Of a stretch of 38,651 nt of DNA, positions 1 to 9,445 are shown piece after piece (the first letter of the stretch is position 1; every line of letters starts with the position of its first letter). The notes below the pieces were generated by a model. It did not search any database. It saw only the letters and a program-made list of their open reading frames with translations, and had not been told where the DNA came from. Origin of the DNA: Planctomycetota bacterium (GTDB lineage Bacteria; Planctomycetota; Phycisphaerae; Sedimentisphaerales; Anaerohalosphaeraceae); contig JAKJEN010000010.1 of assembly GCA_022705405.1 (NCBI GenBank), positions 1 through 38,651 on the forward strand, given 5' to 3'. A program made the position numbers and the translations under genes.

Positions 1-482
1 GCCTCATCCGGCTGGGCCAGCACGCCGATGCCGACAAAACCGCCGATTTCTCCTGTGTGATTTGGATCAAAGACAGGAGCAGCCTGGCCTTTTTGAACAA
101 TCAAAGAGTTTTGCAGAGGGGTGACCGCACATCGCCGAGGCAGTTCAATGCCCCAGATGCGCACCGGCCGCACCTTTCCGGGGCCGATCAAAAGCAGGCC
201 CTGATTTTTCAAAACGGCAGTGGCCGACTGCACGGCCCCCGTCTGCTCGAGAGCATCCAACAGAACGGGAAAGTCAGAAATCAGCAGATTGTTCGGCGTT
301 TCGAGTACGATATCGCCCAAGTGCCGCGTTGCGCTGGTTTCAAGAGCTGAAATAAAGCCGGTAAACAAACTGGCTGTAACCAACAGCAGCGCACAACTGA
401 GGGCCACGGCGGCGACGCTCAGCAGCATCATTTTACGCCGACGAAGATAACGGCCGCATAAAAAAAGAGATATGTGCTTCAC
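1..482 (-). CDS. LolC/LolE-like ABC transporter permease, N-terminal part
   Basis: The 3' end of this gene lies outside the window; about 160 N-terminal residues are visible. The protein starts with a basic stretch (RYLRRRK), then a hydrophobic segment (about residues 18-40) ending in TGF. A soluble, MacB-like periplasmic region follows (HLGDIVLETPNN, then VRIWGIELP). This order is typical of FtsX/LolC/LolE-type permeases that work with an ATPase to extract lipoproteins from the inner membrane. I chose the GTG at 482 because GGGAG lies 8 nt upstream; an in-frame ATG at 431 would remove the basic N-terminus. It begins 32 nt after the lysS stop on the same strand, so it is probably the third gene of an S41 protease-lysS-permease unit. 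The family call rests only on the N-terminal region; another FtsX-family permease is possible. Confidence 0.75.
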   Translation of the reverse strand, partial: MKHISLFLCGRYLRRRKMMLLSVAAVALSCALLLVTASLFTGFISALETSATRHLGDIVLETPNNLLISDFPVLLDALEQTGAVQSATAVLKNQGLLLIGPGKVRPVRIWGIELPRRCAVTPLQNSLIVQKGQAAPVFDPNHTGEIGGFVGIGVLAQPDE

Positions 483-514
483 AGGATATGCTCCCGTCGC
501 ACGGCCGGGTTCCT

Positions 515-2014
515 TCAGGAATCCGACTGTGCCTGTTTCGATAAATCATCCGGCCCGGAGGTTGACGAAACGGGCTTGAGCAGCGGAAAGAGAATCACGT
601 CGCGGATGCTTGTCACGCCGGTCAGCAGCATAATCAGCCGATCGATTCCGATACCCAGTCCGCCGGCCGGAGGCATGCCGTATTTGAGGGCTGTAATGAA
701 ATCCTCATCCATTTTCGCCATGCTGTCTTCGGCTTTTTGACCGCGCAATTGACGGCGGAAATTGGCCTCCTGGATGTCCGGGTCATTCAATTCGGTATAA
801 GCATTGGCCAGTTCCATCGTGCCGACAAACAGTTCAAACCGTTCCGCATAGCGCGGATCGGCTGCGCTTTGGCGAGTCAGGGGGCACAGGGCGGCCGGAT
901 AATCCATTACAAAGGTTGGGTTAATCAGATTCATCTCTACCGTAGCTTCAAACACATCGTTTATTACGACCGCATCGTCTATATCCGCCTCGGGGATTGC
1001 CAACTGTCTTGCCTTGGCCCGCACTGCCGACAGGTCGTCTATATCACAACCGGCAAATTCCTTCAGCAGATCGGCGTATCTGACCCGTCGCCAGGGACGG
1101 CTGTAGTCAATCTGCATCGAACCAAACGGCAGAATGGTTCCCTGGCAGTGCGTCTGTATCAGATGGCAGACCAGCGACTCGGTCAGTTCCATCATATCGT
1201 GGTAATCGGCGTAGGCCTGGTAAAGCTCCATCATTGTAAATTCGGGATTGTGCCGAGTACTGAGCCCTTCGTTGCGAAAGTTGCGATTGATCTCAAAGAC
1301 CTTTTCCATGCCTCCGACCAGCAGCCGCTTTAAGAACAGTTCAGGGGCAATCCGCAAATATAGGTCCATATCAAGGGTGTTGTGATGCGTGATAAACGGC
1401 CGGGCAGCCGCGCCGCCGGCGATGGCCTGCATCATCGGGGTTTCCACCTCCACAAAATCGCGATTGCGGAGAAAAGAGCGAATCGAGCTGAGCATAGCGC
1501 TGCGAGCCAAAAATCGCTCCATCACCTCCGGATTGGCCCACAGATCCACATACCGCTGACGATATCGCATATCCACATCCGCCAGCCCGTGAAACTTTTC
1601 GGGCGGAGGCAGCAGGGCCTTGCTCAGCACCGTCAGTTTTTCCGTCCAGATCGTCAGTTCGCCGGTTTTTGTGCGGCCCATCTGACCTTCAGCCCCGATC
1701 AGATCGCCCAGTTCCAGCCGCTTGATCAGATCCCACTGTTTTTCAAGGAGTTTGACGCTCAGGCCCAGCTGGATTGTGCCGCTAAAATCCCGCAGTGTAA
1801 TAAAAATCAGTTTGCCGATATCCCGCAGCAGGACAATTCGACCGGCGCATCGGGCCTTCTGGCCTTCCTGATTTTCTATGTATCGCGCGCGAACTGAAGA
1901 GGCCGATTCAGTCTCTTCATAGCGGCCGCCGTACGGATCGACTCCCAGATCCTGCATTTGACGGCGCTTGTCCCGTCGCTGCTGCTCAAACTTGCTCATG
2001 CCCGATTCAGTCAA
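515..2014 (-). CDS. lysS: Lysyl-tRNA synthetase, class II
   Basis: This enzyme charges tRNA-Lys with lysine using ATP in the cytoplasm. The 499-residue length is normal for bacterial class II LysRS. An N-terminal OB-fold anticodon-binding domain covers about residues 55-160. The class II core follows, with motif 2 around FRNEGLSTRHNPEFT and motif 3 at about 452-466 (GLGIGIDRLIMLLTG). The reading frame opens with TTG at 2014, which has GGAGG 9 nt upstream. The next in-frame ATG at 1999 would be 24 nt from that site, so TTG is the likelier start. The gene follows the S41 protease by 17 nt and precedes the LolC/E-like permease by 32 nt, suggesting one transcript. The C-terminus has a short polar tail after motif 3. 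Confidence 0.97.
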   Translation of the reverse strand: MTESGMSKFEQQRRDKRRQMQDLGVDPYGGRYEETESASSVRARYIENQEGQKARCAGRIVLLRDIGKLIFITLRDFSGTIQLGLSVKLLEKQWDLIKRLELGDLIGAEGQMGRTKTGELTIWTEKLTVLSKALLPPPEKFHGLADVDMRYRQRYVDLWANPEVMERFLARSAMLSSIRSFLRNRDFVEVETPMMQAIAGGAAARPFITHHNTLDMDLYLRIAPELFLKRLLVGGMEKVFEINRNFRNEGLSTRHNPEFTMMELYQAYADYHDMMELTESLVCHLIQTHCQGTILPFGSMQIDYSRPWRRVRYADLLKEFAGCDIDDLSAVRAKARQLAIPEADIDDAVVINDVFEATVEMNLINPTFVMDYPAALCPLTRQSAADPRYAERFELFVGTMELANAYTELNDPDIQEANFRRQLRGQKAEDSMAKMDEDFITALKYGMPPAGGLGIGIDRLIMLLTGVTSIRDVILFPLLKPVSSTSGPDDLSKQAQSDS

Positions 2015-2031
2015 AGAAAAAGCCCTCCGGT

Positions 2032-4347
2032 TCAGTAGATTTCATTGGGGTCAATCGGTCTGTGCCAGGTCGCCGGATCCATCGGCTGAATCGCCATCCC
2101 TCGCTGAAGCATTTTGGCCTGAATTACGAAGATCGCCGCGCTGAGCTGAGGATCAGACAGCAGGGTATCCTGCAATTCATGCCTGCGTTCCGGATGCGAT
2201 CCGTTCTGCACCTGCACCAGCACATCGTTATCCCGCTGGATATCCAGCATTCGGCGGAGTTCATGGCTGACCATCTCCACCTCAACATCCGGCGCAATGC
2301 CCCAGTCCTTGCGTCCGAGTTTTTCCATCTGGTAACGATTTTTCACCTGCTGATCGCTGGGAAGATGGTAGTAGGCAATCGTATATTTAAGCTGAGAGCC
2401 GCCGCCGGTGTAAGGCGTGACCACCTGCACCGAGCCCTTTCCGTAACTGCGAGTGCCCACCAGCAAGGCCCGATTAAATCGCGGATCCTGCAGGGCTCCG
2501 GCGACAATTTCCGAGGCGCTGGCGCTGCCGGCGTTAATCAGAATCGCCATCGGATAGTCCGGGTGTGTGCCTTTTTCGTGGGCCATTTCATAGGTGGCAA
2601 AACCGTTGCGCGGATTGCTCTTGACGATCACGCCCCTGGAGACAAACAGATCCGCCACCTCCGAGGCGCTGTTGAGATAGCCGCCGCTGTTGTAGCGCAG
2701 ATCCAGGATCAGGGCCTTCATGCCTTTTTTTTCCAGAGCCGTCAGCACATTGTTCAGATCATTTTGCGACGTTTCCGAAAAGGAGATCAGCCGGACATAG
2801 CCGATCTGATTGGCAGGATCGATCCAGTGATCCCACTGGCCTTTGTCGGTCCTGCGCCAGCCGCGAATGGGCTGAACGACGATTCGATCGCGCACAATGG
2901 TATAATCCTTCACCTGGCCGGTGGAAGGCCGCCGCACCGTAAGATTTACTTTGGTTCCCTTTTTGCCGGTGATCTTGCTGACGGCGCAGAAAATCGTCAT
3001 TTTTTTCGTCGGCTCTCCGTTGACGGCTAAGATCTCATCATCGGCATCCAGTCCCGCCCGGTAAGCGGGCGTATCCGGCAGCAGACTGACAATCGTCAGG
3101 ACGCCTGAGGTATTGGAAATCTCCACCCCGATGCCGCTGAACTGCTGGGTCAGATTTTTCTCGAAATCGCGGACATACCAGGGCCAGACCAGATCTGTAA
3201 AAGGATCCAGCGATTGCAGGCAGGCGTCGGTAAACTGCGCGATCATGACTTCTCGAGGCAGTTGAAGGGTTGCCTCATTGAGGGTCAGCGTCTCATCAAA
3301 AACCTGAACCAGGTCGGTCACGTCCTTTTTTGCCCGGCGGTCTATTTCCGCTTCCAGTTGCGCTATGCCGTTCTGGAAATTTCCAATCGCTTCGGGCTTT
3401 ACTTTTACCGTCAGTCCTTCTGCTGAATTTTCCAGCACTCGGCCCAGCAGGCGGCACCGCACAAAGACCTTGGCGATCATCTCCGAATAGTCCGGCGGAC
3501 GCACGTAATTGCTGTCCAGCAGCTGCAAGGCTCGCAGAAACATCTCCGGCTTAATATCCTCGTAGCGCTGGGCCACGGTATCGTCGCAGGATCCGTCTTT
3601 GAGGGCCAGTTCAATGGTGACCATTTCGGTCAGTTGCTCGGCTTTTTCACGCCACTGGGCATTGTCTTCATCCAGATTTGTCAGCCAGTAATAAGCGCGT
3701 ACGTACGCATCAGTCCACTTGCCTTTTGCTTCGTAGGTCTCTGCGCGTTGAATCGCCGCTTCAATCGCCTGCCGAACAAAGGGATCCTGAAGGATTTTGC
3801 CTTTGTCCTCTTCAGGGGCCAAGTCCCGAAGCCGAATCGCCGTGGCCAGGGCCGTATCCAGTTGGTTGGGATCGGAAGGTTTAGCGCCTGCTTCGATCAG
3901 AACCTGAGCCGAATCTGATGCATCCAAAAATAAATCTGCCGTATCCCTTCCATCCGAAAGCGATAAATCAGACAGGCGGCTCTGGGCCTTTCTGAGTTTT
4001 TCCTCTTGCTTTTTCCGCACCTGAAGCCGAAGTTCCTGCCGACGCTGCTGCATGGCTTGCCATCCATCCAGAATGCCCCGCAGCGATGCTGTTGCTCCGT
4101 TTTCTTCCTCTGTCGAAAGAACTTCCTGGGCGGCCGCAAAATTACCTGTGCAGATAAAATCAATGGCCGACAAAATTTTCAGAGAAACCGCAGGCGTTTT
4201 GACCGGTTCGGCTTCTGTCTGAGCCGCCGTCGGCCGGCCGGCTGTTTTCGGGATGTCCTCCGGTTCACAACTGGCCGAAACGCACAACAGCAGGCCGCAC
4301 AGCCATATCGCTGCCCAATATCGGCCTGTCCACTTTTTACTGATCAT
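2032..4347 (-). CDS. S41-family carboxyl-terminal processing protease with PDZ domain
   Basis: This is a serine/lysine protease of the CtpA/Prc class, expected to cleave proteins near their C-termini in the periplasm. From the ATG at 4347 (AGGA 5 nt upstream) it has 771 residues. A signal peptide is visible (KKW, then a hydrophobic stretch ending near SASC; the cysteine context is not a good lipobox). A helical N-terminal region of nearly 400 residues contains a charged coiled-coil stretch (about 97-128). A PDZ domain lies at about 403-485. The protease core holds the catalytic serine in GSASASE (about 610) and the lysine in SYGKG (about 637). The frame is open to an ATG at 4392, but that codon lies in the loop of a strong hairpin following fba, so I prefer 4347. 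It is the first gene of the cluster with lysS. The N-terminal region is longer than in ordinary CtpA and I do not recognise it. Confidence 0.9.
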   Translation of the reverse strand: MISKKWTGRYWAAIWLCGLLLCVSASCEPEDIPKTAGRPTAAQTEAEPVKTPAVSLKILSAIDFICTGNFAAAQEVLSTEEENGATASLRGILDGWQAMQQRRQELRLQVRKKQEEKLRKAQSRLSDLSLSDGRDTADLFLDASDSAQVLIEAGAKPSDPNQLDTALATAIRLRDLAPEEDKGKILQDPFVRQAIEAAIQRAETYEAKGKWTDAYVRAYYWLTNLDEDNAQWREKAEQLTEMVTIELALKDGSCDDTVAQRYEDIKPEMFLRALQLLDSNYVRPPDYSEMIAKVFVRCRLLGRVLENSAEGLTVKVKPEAIGNFQNGIAQLEAEIDRRAKKDVTDLVQVFDETLTLNEATLQLPREVMIAQFTDACLQSLDPFTDLVWPWYVRDFEKNLTQQFSGIGVEISNTSGVLTIVSLLPDTPAYRAGLDADDEILAVNGEPTKKMTIFCAVSKITGKKGTKVNLTVRRPSTGQVKDYTIVRDRIVVQPIRGWRRTDKGQWDHWIDPANQIGYVRLISFSETSQNDLNNVLTALEKKGMKALILDLRYNSGGYLNSASEVADLFVSRGVIVKSNPRNGFATYEMAHEKGTHPDYPMAILINAGSASASEIVAGALQDPRFNRALLVGTRSYGKGSVQVVTPYTGGGSQLKYTIAYYHLPSDQQVKNRYQMEKLGRKDWGIAPDVEVEMVSHELRRMLDIQRDNDVLVQVQNGSHPERRHELQDTLLSDPQLSAAIFVIQAKMLQRGMAIQPMDPATWHRPIDPNEIY

Positions 4348-4377
4348 ATCCATCCTGATGATTTTAAGTAAGGAAAC

Positions 4378-4407
4378 CGGCAGGACGGTCATAGGGCCAT
4401 CCTGCCG
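4378..4407 (-). terminator. Strong hairpin after the aldolase gene
   Basis: Arms 4378-4388 and 4397-4407 pair over 11 bp with one G-U pair in the RNA and an 8-nt loop. The hairpin starts 32 nt downstream of the aldolase stop codon. No clean T-run follows, so it may be a weak intrinsic terminator or a 3'-end stabiliser. It overlaps the upstream ATG (4392) of the protease reading frame, which argues against that start. Confidence 0.55.
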
Positions 4408-4438
4408 ATTCCCTATATTTTTATTGGAAAACCCGCAA

Positions 4439-5383
4439 TTACAGACATTCGGCTGCTTTTCCGGCGCATCTGAGCACGGTTAATTTGTGTTTGACCATCG
4501 CCTTGATTGCGTCGCGGCCGGGGCCTAAATACTTGCGGGGGTCAAACTCGCCCGGCTTCTCGGCAAAGACCTGGCGGATCTTGGCGGTCAGCGCCATGCG
4601 CAGATCTGTATCAATGTTGACCTTGCAGATGGCCATCTTGGACGCTCGCGTGATCGCCTCTTCCGGCACCCCCATGGCGTCCGGCATCTTGCCGCCGTAT
4701 TTGTTGATCAGATCCTTGAACTCTTTGAGTACGCTGCTGGATCCGTGCATGACCAGCGGAAAGCCGGGCAGACGTTTTTGAATCCCTTCGATTACATCAA
4801 AGGCCAATTTGGGTTCGCTTTTGAACTTATAGGCCCCGTGACTTGTGCCGACGGCTACGGCCAGCGAATCGCAGCCGCTTTTTTCCACAAATTCCTCGGC
4901 CTGGGCGGGATCGGTCAAATGAGCGGACACATCATCAACGCCGACGACATCCTCTTCGATGCCGCCCAACTGTCCCAGTTCGGCCTCCACCACCACCCCG
5001 TGGGCATGGGCGTATTCGACCACGGCGCGAGTCATCTTTATATTTTCCTCAAATGGATGATGCGAGGCGTCGATCATCACAGAGGTAAACCCGTCGTCCA
5101 CGCACCGCTTGCAGATTTCCACCGTATCTCCGTGATCCAGATGCATACAGATCGGAATATCCGGATTCTCCTCCACGGCCACGTCGATAATCGCCTTCAG
5201 ATAGCTCATGCTGGCGTATTCCCGCGCGCCTCGGGAGATCTGAAGAATCAGCGGAGCTTTTTCTTCGGCGATGGCCTGGATAATGCCCTGGGTAATTTCC
5301 ATGTTGTTGACATTGAACGCCCCGATGGCATAGCCGTTTTTGTAAGCCATTTGAAACATCTTTTTTGTGGTCACTAAACCCAT
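4439..5383 (-). CDS. fba: Class II fructose-bisphosphate aldolase
   Basis: This zinc-dependent enzyme catalyses reversible cleavage of fructose 1,6-bisphosphate to glyceraldehyde 3-phosphate and dihydroxyacetone phosphate in glycolysis and gluconeogenesis. At 314 residues it has the usual size. Family motifs include GAFNVNNME near the N-terminus, the zinc-ligand region HLDHGD, EAELGQLGG in the middle, the GTSHGAYK histidine, the phosphate-binding region around LVMHGSSSV and the Schiff-base-independent KVNIDTDLR segment. The ATG at 5383 follows a GGAAAGGA ribosome site. It is flanked by a hairpin downstream and about 88 nt without a gene upstream, so it may be transcribed alone. Tagatose-bisphosphate aldolase belongs to the same family and cannot be fully excluded, but the housekeeping context favours fba. 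Confidence 0.95.
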   Translation of the reverse strand: MGLVTTKKMFQMAYKNGYAIGAFNVNNMEITQGIIQAIAEEKAPLILQISRGAREYASMSYLKAIIDVAVEENPDIPICMHLDHGDTVEICKRCVDDGFTSVMIDASHHPFEENIKMTRAVVEYAHAHGVVVEAELGQLGGIEEDVVGVDDVSAHLTDPAQAEEFVEKSGCDSLAVAVGTSHGAYKFKSEPKLAFDVIEGIQKRLPGFPLVMHGSSSVLKEFKDLINKYGGKMPDAMGVPEEAITRASKMAICKVNIDTDLRMALTAKIRQVFAEKPGEFDPRKYLGPGRDAIKAMVKHKLTVLRCAGKAAECL

Positions 5384-5471
5384 ACTATAATTCCTTTCCA
5401 GAGTTTTTTGATTTTCGGCTTTTTTCTATCTTTCGCAGAGTCTGCGGGTCGGCCGAAGGTTCCCTCTCCGC

Positions 5472-8400
5472 TTAGTATTCACGAATTGTCTCGGTCATGC
5501 CGATATAGCGACGGCCCACCGTCAGTTCCTGGACTCCCTGCGGCCAGACGCTCAGCGAAACGGTCTGGCGAGCCAGCGATTCATCCAGCGAAAAATTAAA
5601 CCCGTAGAATAATCGATGATAGCGGCGAATAATCGAAAGTTCGCTGCGCACCGCCTGACCGTAATCAAAATTATATTCCTGAGCAAACGTCGCTGTATAG
5701 CGAGGGCTCAAGGCGTACGTAATCGCCGCCACAAGGGAATGCGATCCTTCTTCATATACATCTTTCGCGGGGATTTCCACAATTACCGGGCGCAGGTATC
5801 GGCTGCCGATATAATAACTCAGATCCGGATAAACATAGCGGCTGATTCCCACATCCAGCTGCTGGAGATTTCCGCTGTGCAGATCATAATTCAGATCGCC
5901 CAGAACCGCCAGAGTGTCGCTGACCTTCCATTCAACATCCGAGTTGATGGAGTCGCGAACCAGACCCCAGAAAGAATTGCCTCGGCGGGCCCGCAGCGGA
6001 ATGGCCGAATCGTTGAACAAAAAAGACGCCGGGCCGTATCGGCCGGCCGAATCGATAGAAGCGTCCGCAGGATCCTTTATCCAGGTTGCGTCCAGATCCC
6101 AGCGAAGCCAATCCACCGAACGCTTGCGACCCTCGGGGCCTCGATGGGTCTGCCATCGCTGCGAAAGACCGATATTGTACATATCCCGCATCCCGACAGT
6201 CTGGCTGTTGTCTTCATAAAAAACCGCTTCAAAATGCGGAGTGATCAGGTGGCGGATGCCGTCCAAATCCCAAAGACGGCTGCTGAAGGAAGAATTCTGC
6301 TTCCAGAACATTGTGGATGTGCGCAGTCCGTATTCGCCGAGGTAAAGCTGATCTTCGGGCCTCACAGGCGTGCCGTTTAAGGCCGTGTTGAATTCATCGT
6401 GATCTTCAAACGCAAAAGTGGCCGCCGCAAAGGGAACCACTTTTAAGGACTTCCAGGGCAGCGGCAGATCCACCTCGTTTCGGGTAAAGGCCATCGTATA
6501 AAAATCTTCCGATGTGACAGGCGTCAGGTTGTCCTCGTCGAAACGATTGCGCAAGCGGCCTGCCTGCGTATCGCTGTAAAACGTAAAGCGGTTATCCCAA
6601 AACGAGGCCCCCTTCAGGTGAAACTCCGCCGTCGGCAATTCATTGATGCTGTCCTCAAAATCATTGATGCGCACCTTGCCGAGGATTGAAAAGGCCCAGT
6701 TATCCTTGACTCTCTTCAACTGCACCATTGTTTCTCTGGCTTTGTCGTTGTAGTACTCGTCGCGATACATCCATTCCTGAAAATATCGATCCGACAGATA
6801 CCCGATTTCAAAGATCATCTGCCAGTCGTCCGGCAGGAACATTCGATGCCGCCAGCTGAAGCGGCCGCGAATATCTTTTTCCGGATCCAGATTTCTGCGA
6901 TCCGTCCCTTTGCGTCCCAGATCATCGTTGCCTCTGTAGCTCATCACATAAGCCAGCAAAGAGCCGAAGGAATCCGGTCGGCCGTACTCGGCTTCAAGGC
7001 CCGCCCCGACTCCCCGATCGCTGTAATAGTCCATCAGCAGTTCGGCGTCCATTCCCTTCGGGTCGGCCAGGCCCATCAAGCGAGCCATGTTCCATCGGGT
7101 CTGCACCGTCGTGCCGAGTTCGTTGTCATGGCCGATCCGCAGCCGATTGAGCGGAAAATCCGGCCGGGTGAAATTGGTCTGCACCTTTGGCCAGCGCCAC
7201 AGCGTATGTTTGCCGTACTGGAAGGAAACATCTTCAAACGTGCCTGTTGTTTGTCCTTCCGCCGATGCGGGGCCTTGTCCTGCTATCTGCCGCTGGCGGT
7301 CTTCAATCTGCCGAGAAGTCAGCAGGACCATCCGAGCGGCCTGTACAGAAATCTGCGGCAGATAAAATTCGCTGTCCGTCAGCCGCACATTTTGTCCGTC
7401 AAACAGCGTGTCGCTGATCCGCCGCAGCGTCTCGGCCTGAATATAAACCGGCAGCGAACGGTCGGGGCTGTAGGTTCGCATCTGTGCGTTGACGATCAGC
7501 GCCTGATGGCGAAGAAAATCATAATAGATCTGGTCTGCGCGGATGGTAATCGGTCCTTCGGTCATTACGATATTGCCGGCCAGATAGACCGCCTCAATCT
7601 TACCGGAGGCAATTTCATTTCCGGCGGCATCCTGCGGGTTGTCTGTAAACTGCCGTCCGGAATAGTACACCACGGCGCTGTCGGCCAGAAACTCCAGCAG
7701 CGATTCTTCGGCTCGCTTCTGCCACAGATAAAAGCGTCCGGAGATGGTCGCCGCCTCGCGTCCGTCCGGAAGGGTTCGCTTCTCTACTTCCGGGGCCGGC
7801 TCCCAGATCGCGTTGATATGAATCGGATAATCATAGACCGGTTGGGAAGGAGTCGGCGCTTCGGCGGCGGCAGCCGGCGTTCCAGACAGCGTTTGCCCCG
7901 TTCCTTTTTCGGCGGCCAGCGCCCTGGGAGAAAGAAACCGTTTTTCCATCGCCGGCACATAAGAGGCCGGATCTATCGATGGGCCCAGGTGCATCTGGCC
8001 GAATGCCGCCAGGGCCTGGGGGTAGGGCGATTGATTGATAAAAGAATCCATCGGCACGCGCCGCTGGGTGTCGGCTGTTGCAAAGACCTGGCCGCTTACA
8101 AGAAACCGGACCGCCATAGAATCGGCGTTTTCCACCATGCCTTTATTAAAGACTGTTGTGCGGGATTTGGCTCCCTGGCTCAAAGAGACTTGACCCTCCA
8201 GATACAGCAGGGCCTCATAAAATCTTCCCTCCATCCCGATACTCTCCTGGCCGCGCGGAGACAGAAGGATTACCGCCCGATCAGAAGAAATCTGATGATC
8301 TCCGATAGATGCCGTTGCGCCCTGTTCGAGGATCATCCGAGTCTGGCCGTCAGCAGGCAGACTGTCGGGGATGATCATCACAGGGGCAGCCAGGTGCAGA

Positions 8401-8498
8401 TCCTGGCCGGCCGGGAACGGACCGCTGAACTCCGCCCCCTGTAGTACGCCCGCGACCGCCAGACACCCAATCGCCCACACGATCCGTCGATACTGCAT
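5472..8498 (-). CDS. lptD: LptD/OstA-like outer-membrane LPS-assembly protein
   Basis: The 1008-residue protein has a signal peptide (residues 1-21, ending LQGA). An N-terminal periplasmic region contains OstA-type beta-jellyroll sequence, for example the stretch with GNIVMTEGPITIRADQIYYD. A long C-terminal part is rich in alternating aromatic strands, as in a beta-barrel, and ends in a short tyrosine-containing tail. In known bacteria LptD forms the outer-membrane translocon that inserts lipopolysaccharide delivered by the periplasmic Lpt bridge. The start ATG follows GAGG by about 13 nt. No other lpt genes are visible. The sequence is divergent from proteobacterial LptD, and I do not see its conserved cysteine pattern. 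The family call is firm enough, but the actual substrate in this organism is an inference. Confidence 0.8.
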   Translation of the reverse strand: MQYRRIVWAIGCLAVAGVLQGAEFSGPFPAGQDLHLAAPVMIIPDSLPADGQTRMILEQGATASIGDHQISSDRAVILLSPRGQESIGMEGRFYEALLYLEGQVSLSQGAKSRTTVFNKGMVENADSMAVRFLVSGQVFATADTQRRVPMDSFINQSPYPQALAAFGQMHLGPSIDPASYVPAMEKRFLSPRALAAEKGTGQTLSGTPAAAAEAPTPSQPVYDYPIHINAIWEPAPEVEKRTLPDGREAATISGRFYLWQKRAEESLLEFLADSAVVYYSGRQFTDNPQDAAGNEIASGKIEAVYLAGNIVMTEGPITIRADQIYYDFLRHQALIVNAQMRTYSPDRSLPVYIQAETLRRISDTLFDGQNVRLTDSEFYLPQISVQAARMVLLTSRQIEDRQRQIAGQGPASAEGQTTGTFEDVSFQYGKHTLWRWPKVQTNFTRPDFPLNRLRIGHDNELGTTVQTRWNMARLMGLADPKGMDAELLMDYYSDRGVGAGLEAEYGRPDSFGSLLAYVMSYRGNDDLGRKGTDRRNLDPEKDIRGRFSWRHRMFLPDDWQMIFEIGYLSDRYFQEWMYRDEYYNDKARETMVQLKRVKDNWAFSILGKVRINDFEDSINELPTAEFHLKGASFWDNRFTFYSDTQAGRLRNRFDEDNLTPVTSEDFYTMAFTRNEVDLPLPWKSLKVVPFAAATFAFEDHDEFNTALNGTPVRPEDQLYLGEYGLRTSTMFWKQNSSFSSRLWDLDGIRHLITPHFEAVFYEDNSQTVGMRDMYNIGLSQRWQTHRGPEGRKRSVDWLRWDLDATWIKDPADASIDSAGRYGPASFLFNDSAIPLRARRGNSFWGLVRDSINSDVEWKVSDTLAVLGDLNYDLHSGNLQQLDVGISRYVYPDLSYYIGSRYLRPVIVEIPAKDVYEEGSHSLVAAITYALSPRYTATFAQEYNFDYGQAVRSELSIIRRYHRLFYGFNFSLDESLARQTVSLSVWPQGVQELTVGRRYIGMTETIREY

Positions 8499-8665
8499 CG
8501 TTTGAGTCCCTCAGGAATTAAACTGATTTTCAATACTTTTTCAGCGCAGAATTACGAATTACAAGATGTGGAGATTATATCGGCATTGCCGGCTGATTCC
8601 AGATAAAAAAGCGAATAATCATACTAATAATCACCTTGAAGGCTCTTTGGGAGGCCCAACTGGGG

Positions 8666-9445
8666 TCAAAGCTGCTGATGCTTGATGACGGCCCGATAGA
8701 TGCCGTTTAGCCGCTGGGGCTTTACAAAATGAGGGGGGTATTTTTCATTACGAGGCTGAAGGCGAATTCGGCCGTCTTCATCAAAAAAAACCCGTTTGAA
8801 GGTGGTTTCATGGGGGGATTCAAAGCGTACAAAACAGTCGTCTCCGCTTTGGACATCCACAGCCGGCGAGAAAACCACGATATTCCCTTCGCTGTATTCG
8901 GGCTCCATGGAGTCGCCTACCACCCGCACCGCAAAGGCGTTAGGATCGTGCAGATCAGGGGCCAAAAGGTAATCATCGGCAATGCCAACCGGATAACCGA
9001 GGTCGTCAAAGTCAGCCGGATAGCCGGCCGACACTTTGTTGATAATCGGTATCCAGTTTCCCGCCGGTTGTCGAATTCCACGGGGTTGTTCTGTGGGTAT
9101 TTCCTGTTCGCAAACGATCTTGCTGACTTGCGAAACGTCAATCCGATGCTCGATGATATTTCGAATCAAATCTCTATACTTTCGGTTTTCGGCGTCAATC
9201 GCCGCAATATCGCGTCGGATATCAGCTGGAATCCGTTCTTTGTGGGCGATGTACAGTAATTCGTCCTTCTCGAATTTGAGAATTCGCTCGAGTTTTTTGA
9301 GCAGTGTATCGGAAGGCGGATTGTTGACTTTGCCGGTCTCTATGGTTGACAAATAGGGCTTGGAAAAACCCGTCTTATTAGCCACCTGATCGAGTGTCAG
9401 ATTCAGCTTTTCGCGTCTTTCCCGTAAGATTTGACCCAAGGACAT
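8666..9445 (-). CDS. XRE-type HTH / S24 LexA-like autoproteolytic repressor
   Basis: This is a probable DNA-binding repressor. An XRE helix-turn-helix covers about residues 5-60 (LTLDQVANKTGFSKPYLSTIE). After a linker with charged helix comes an S24 peptidase domain with a candidate Ala140-Gly141 cleavage site (SAGYPAD), catalytic Ser179 (VVGDSMEPEYSEG) and Lys217 (TTFKRV). This is the arrangement of LexA, phage CI and ImmR-like regulators that are inactivated by self-cleavage. I start at ATG 9445, which places the HTH at the usual distance. The frame is open to a GTG at 9478, but that would add a lysine-rich leader encoded by an A10 tract. The gene is divergent from the hybrid kinases, and a perfect palindrome lies between them. 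No phage genes are adjacent, so its targets are unknown. Confidence 0.9.
   Translation of the reverse strand: MSLGQILRERREKLNLTLDQVANKTGFSKPYLSTIETGKVNNPPSDTLLKKLERILKFEKDELLYIAHKERIPADIRRDIAAIDAENRKYRDLIRNIIEHRIDVSQVSKIVCEQEIPTEQPRGIRQPAGNWIPIINKVSAGYPADFDDLGYPVGIADDYLLAPDLHDPNAFAVRVVGDSMEPEYSEGNIVVFSPAVDVQSGDDCFVRFESPHETTFKRVFFDEDGRIRLQPRNEKYPPHFVKPQRLNGIYRAVIKHQQL

Noticed and set aside
6846-8444. 532-codon plus-strand frame opposite the LptD-like gene
   Set aside because: A shadow frame: arginine- and histidine-rich without recognisable domains, whereas the minus strand encodes a complete outer-membrane protein with signal peptide.
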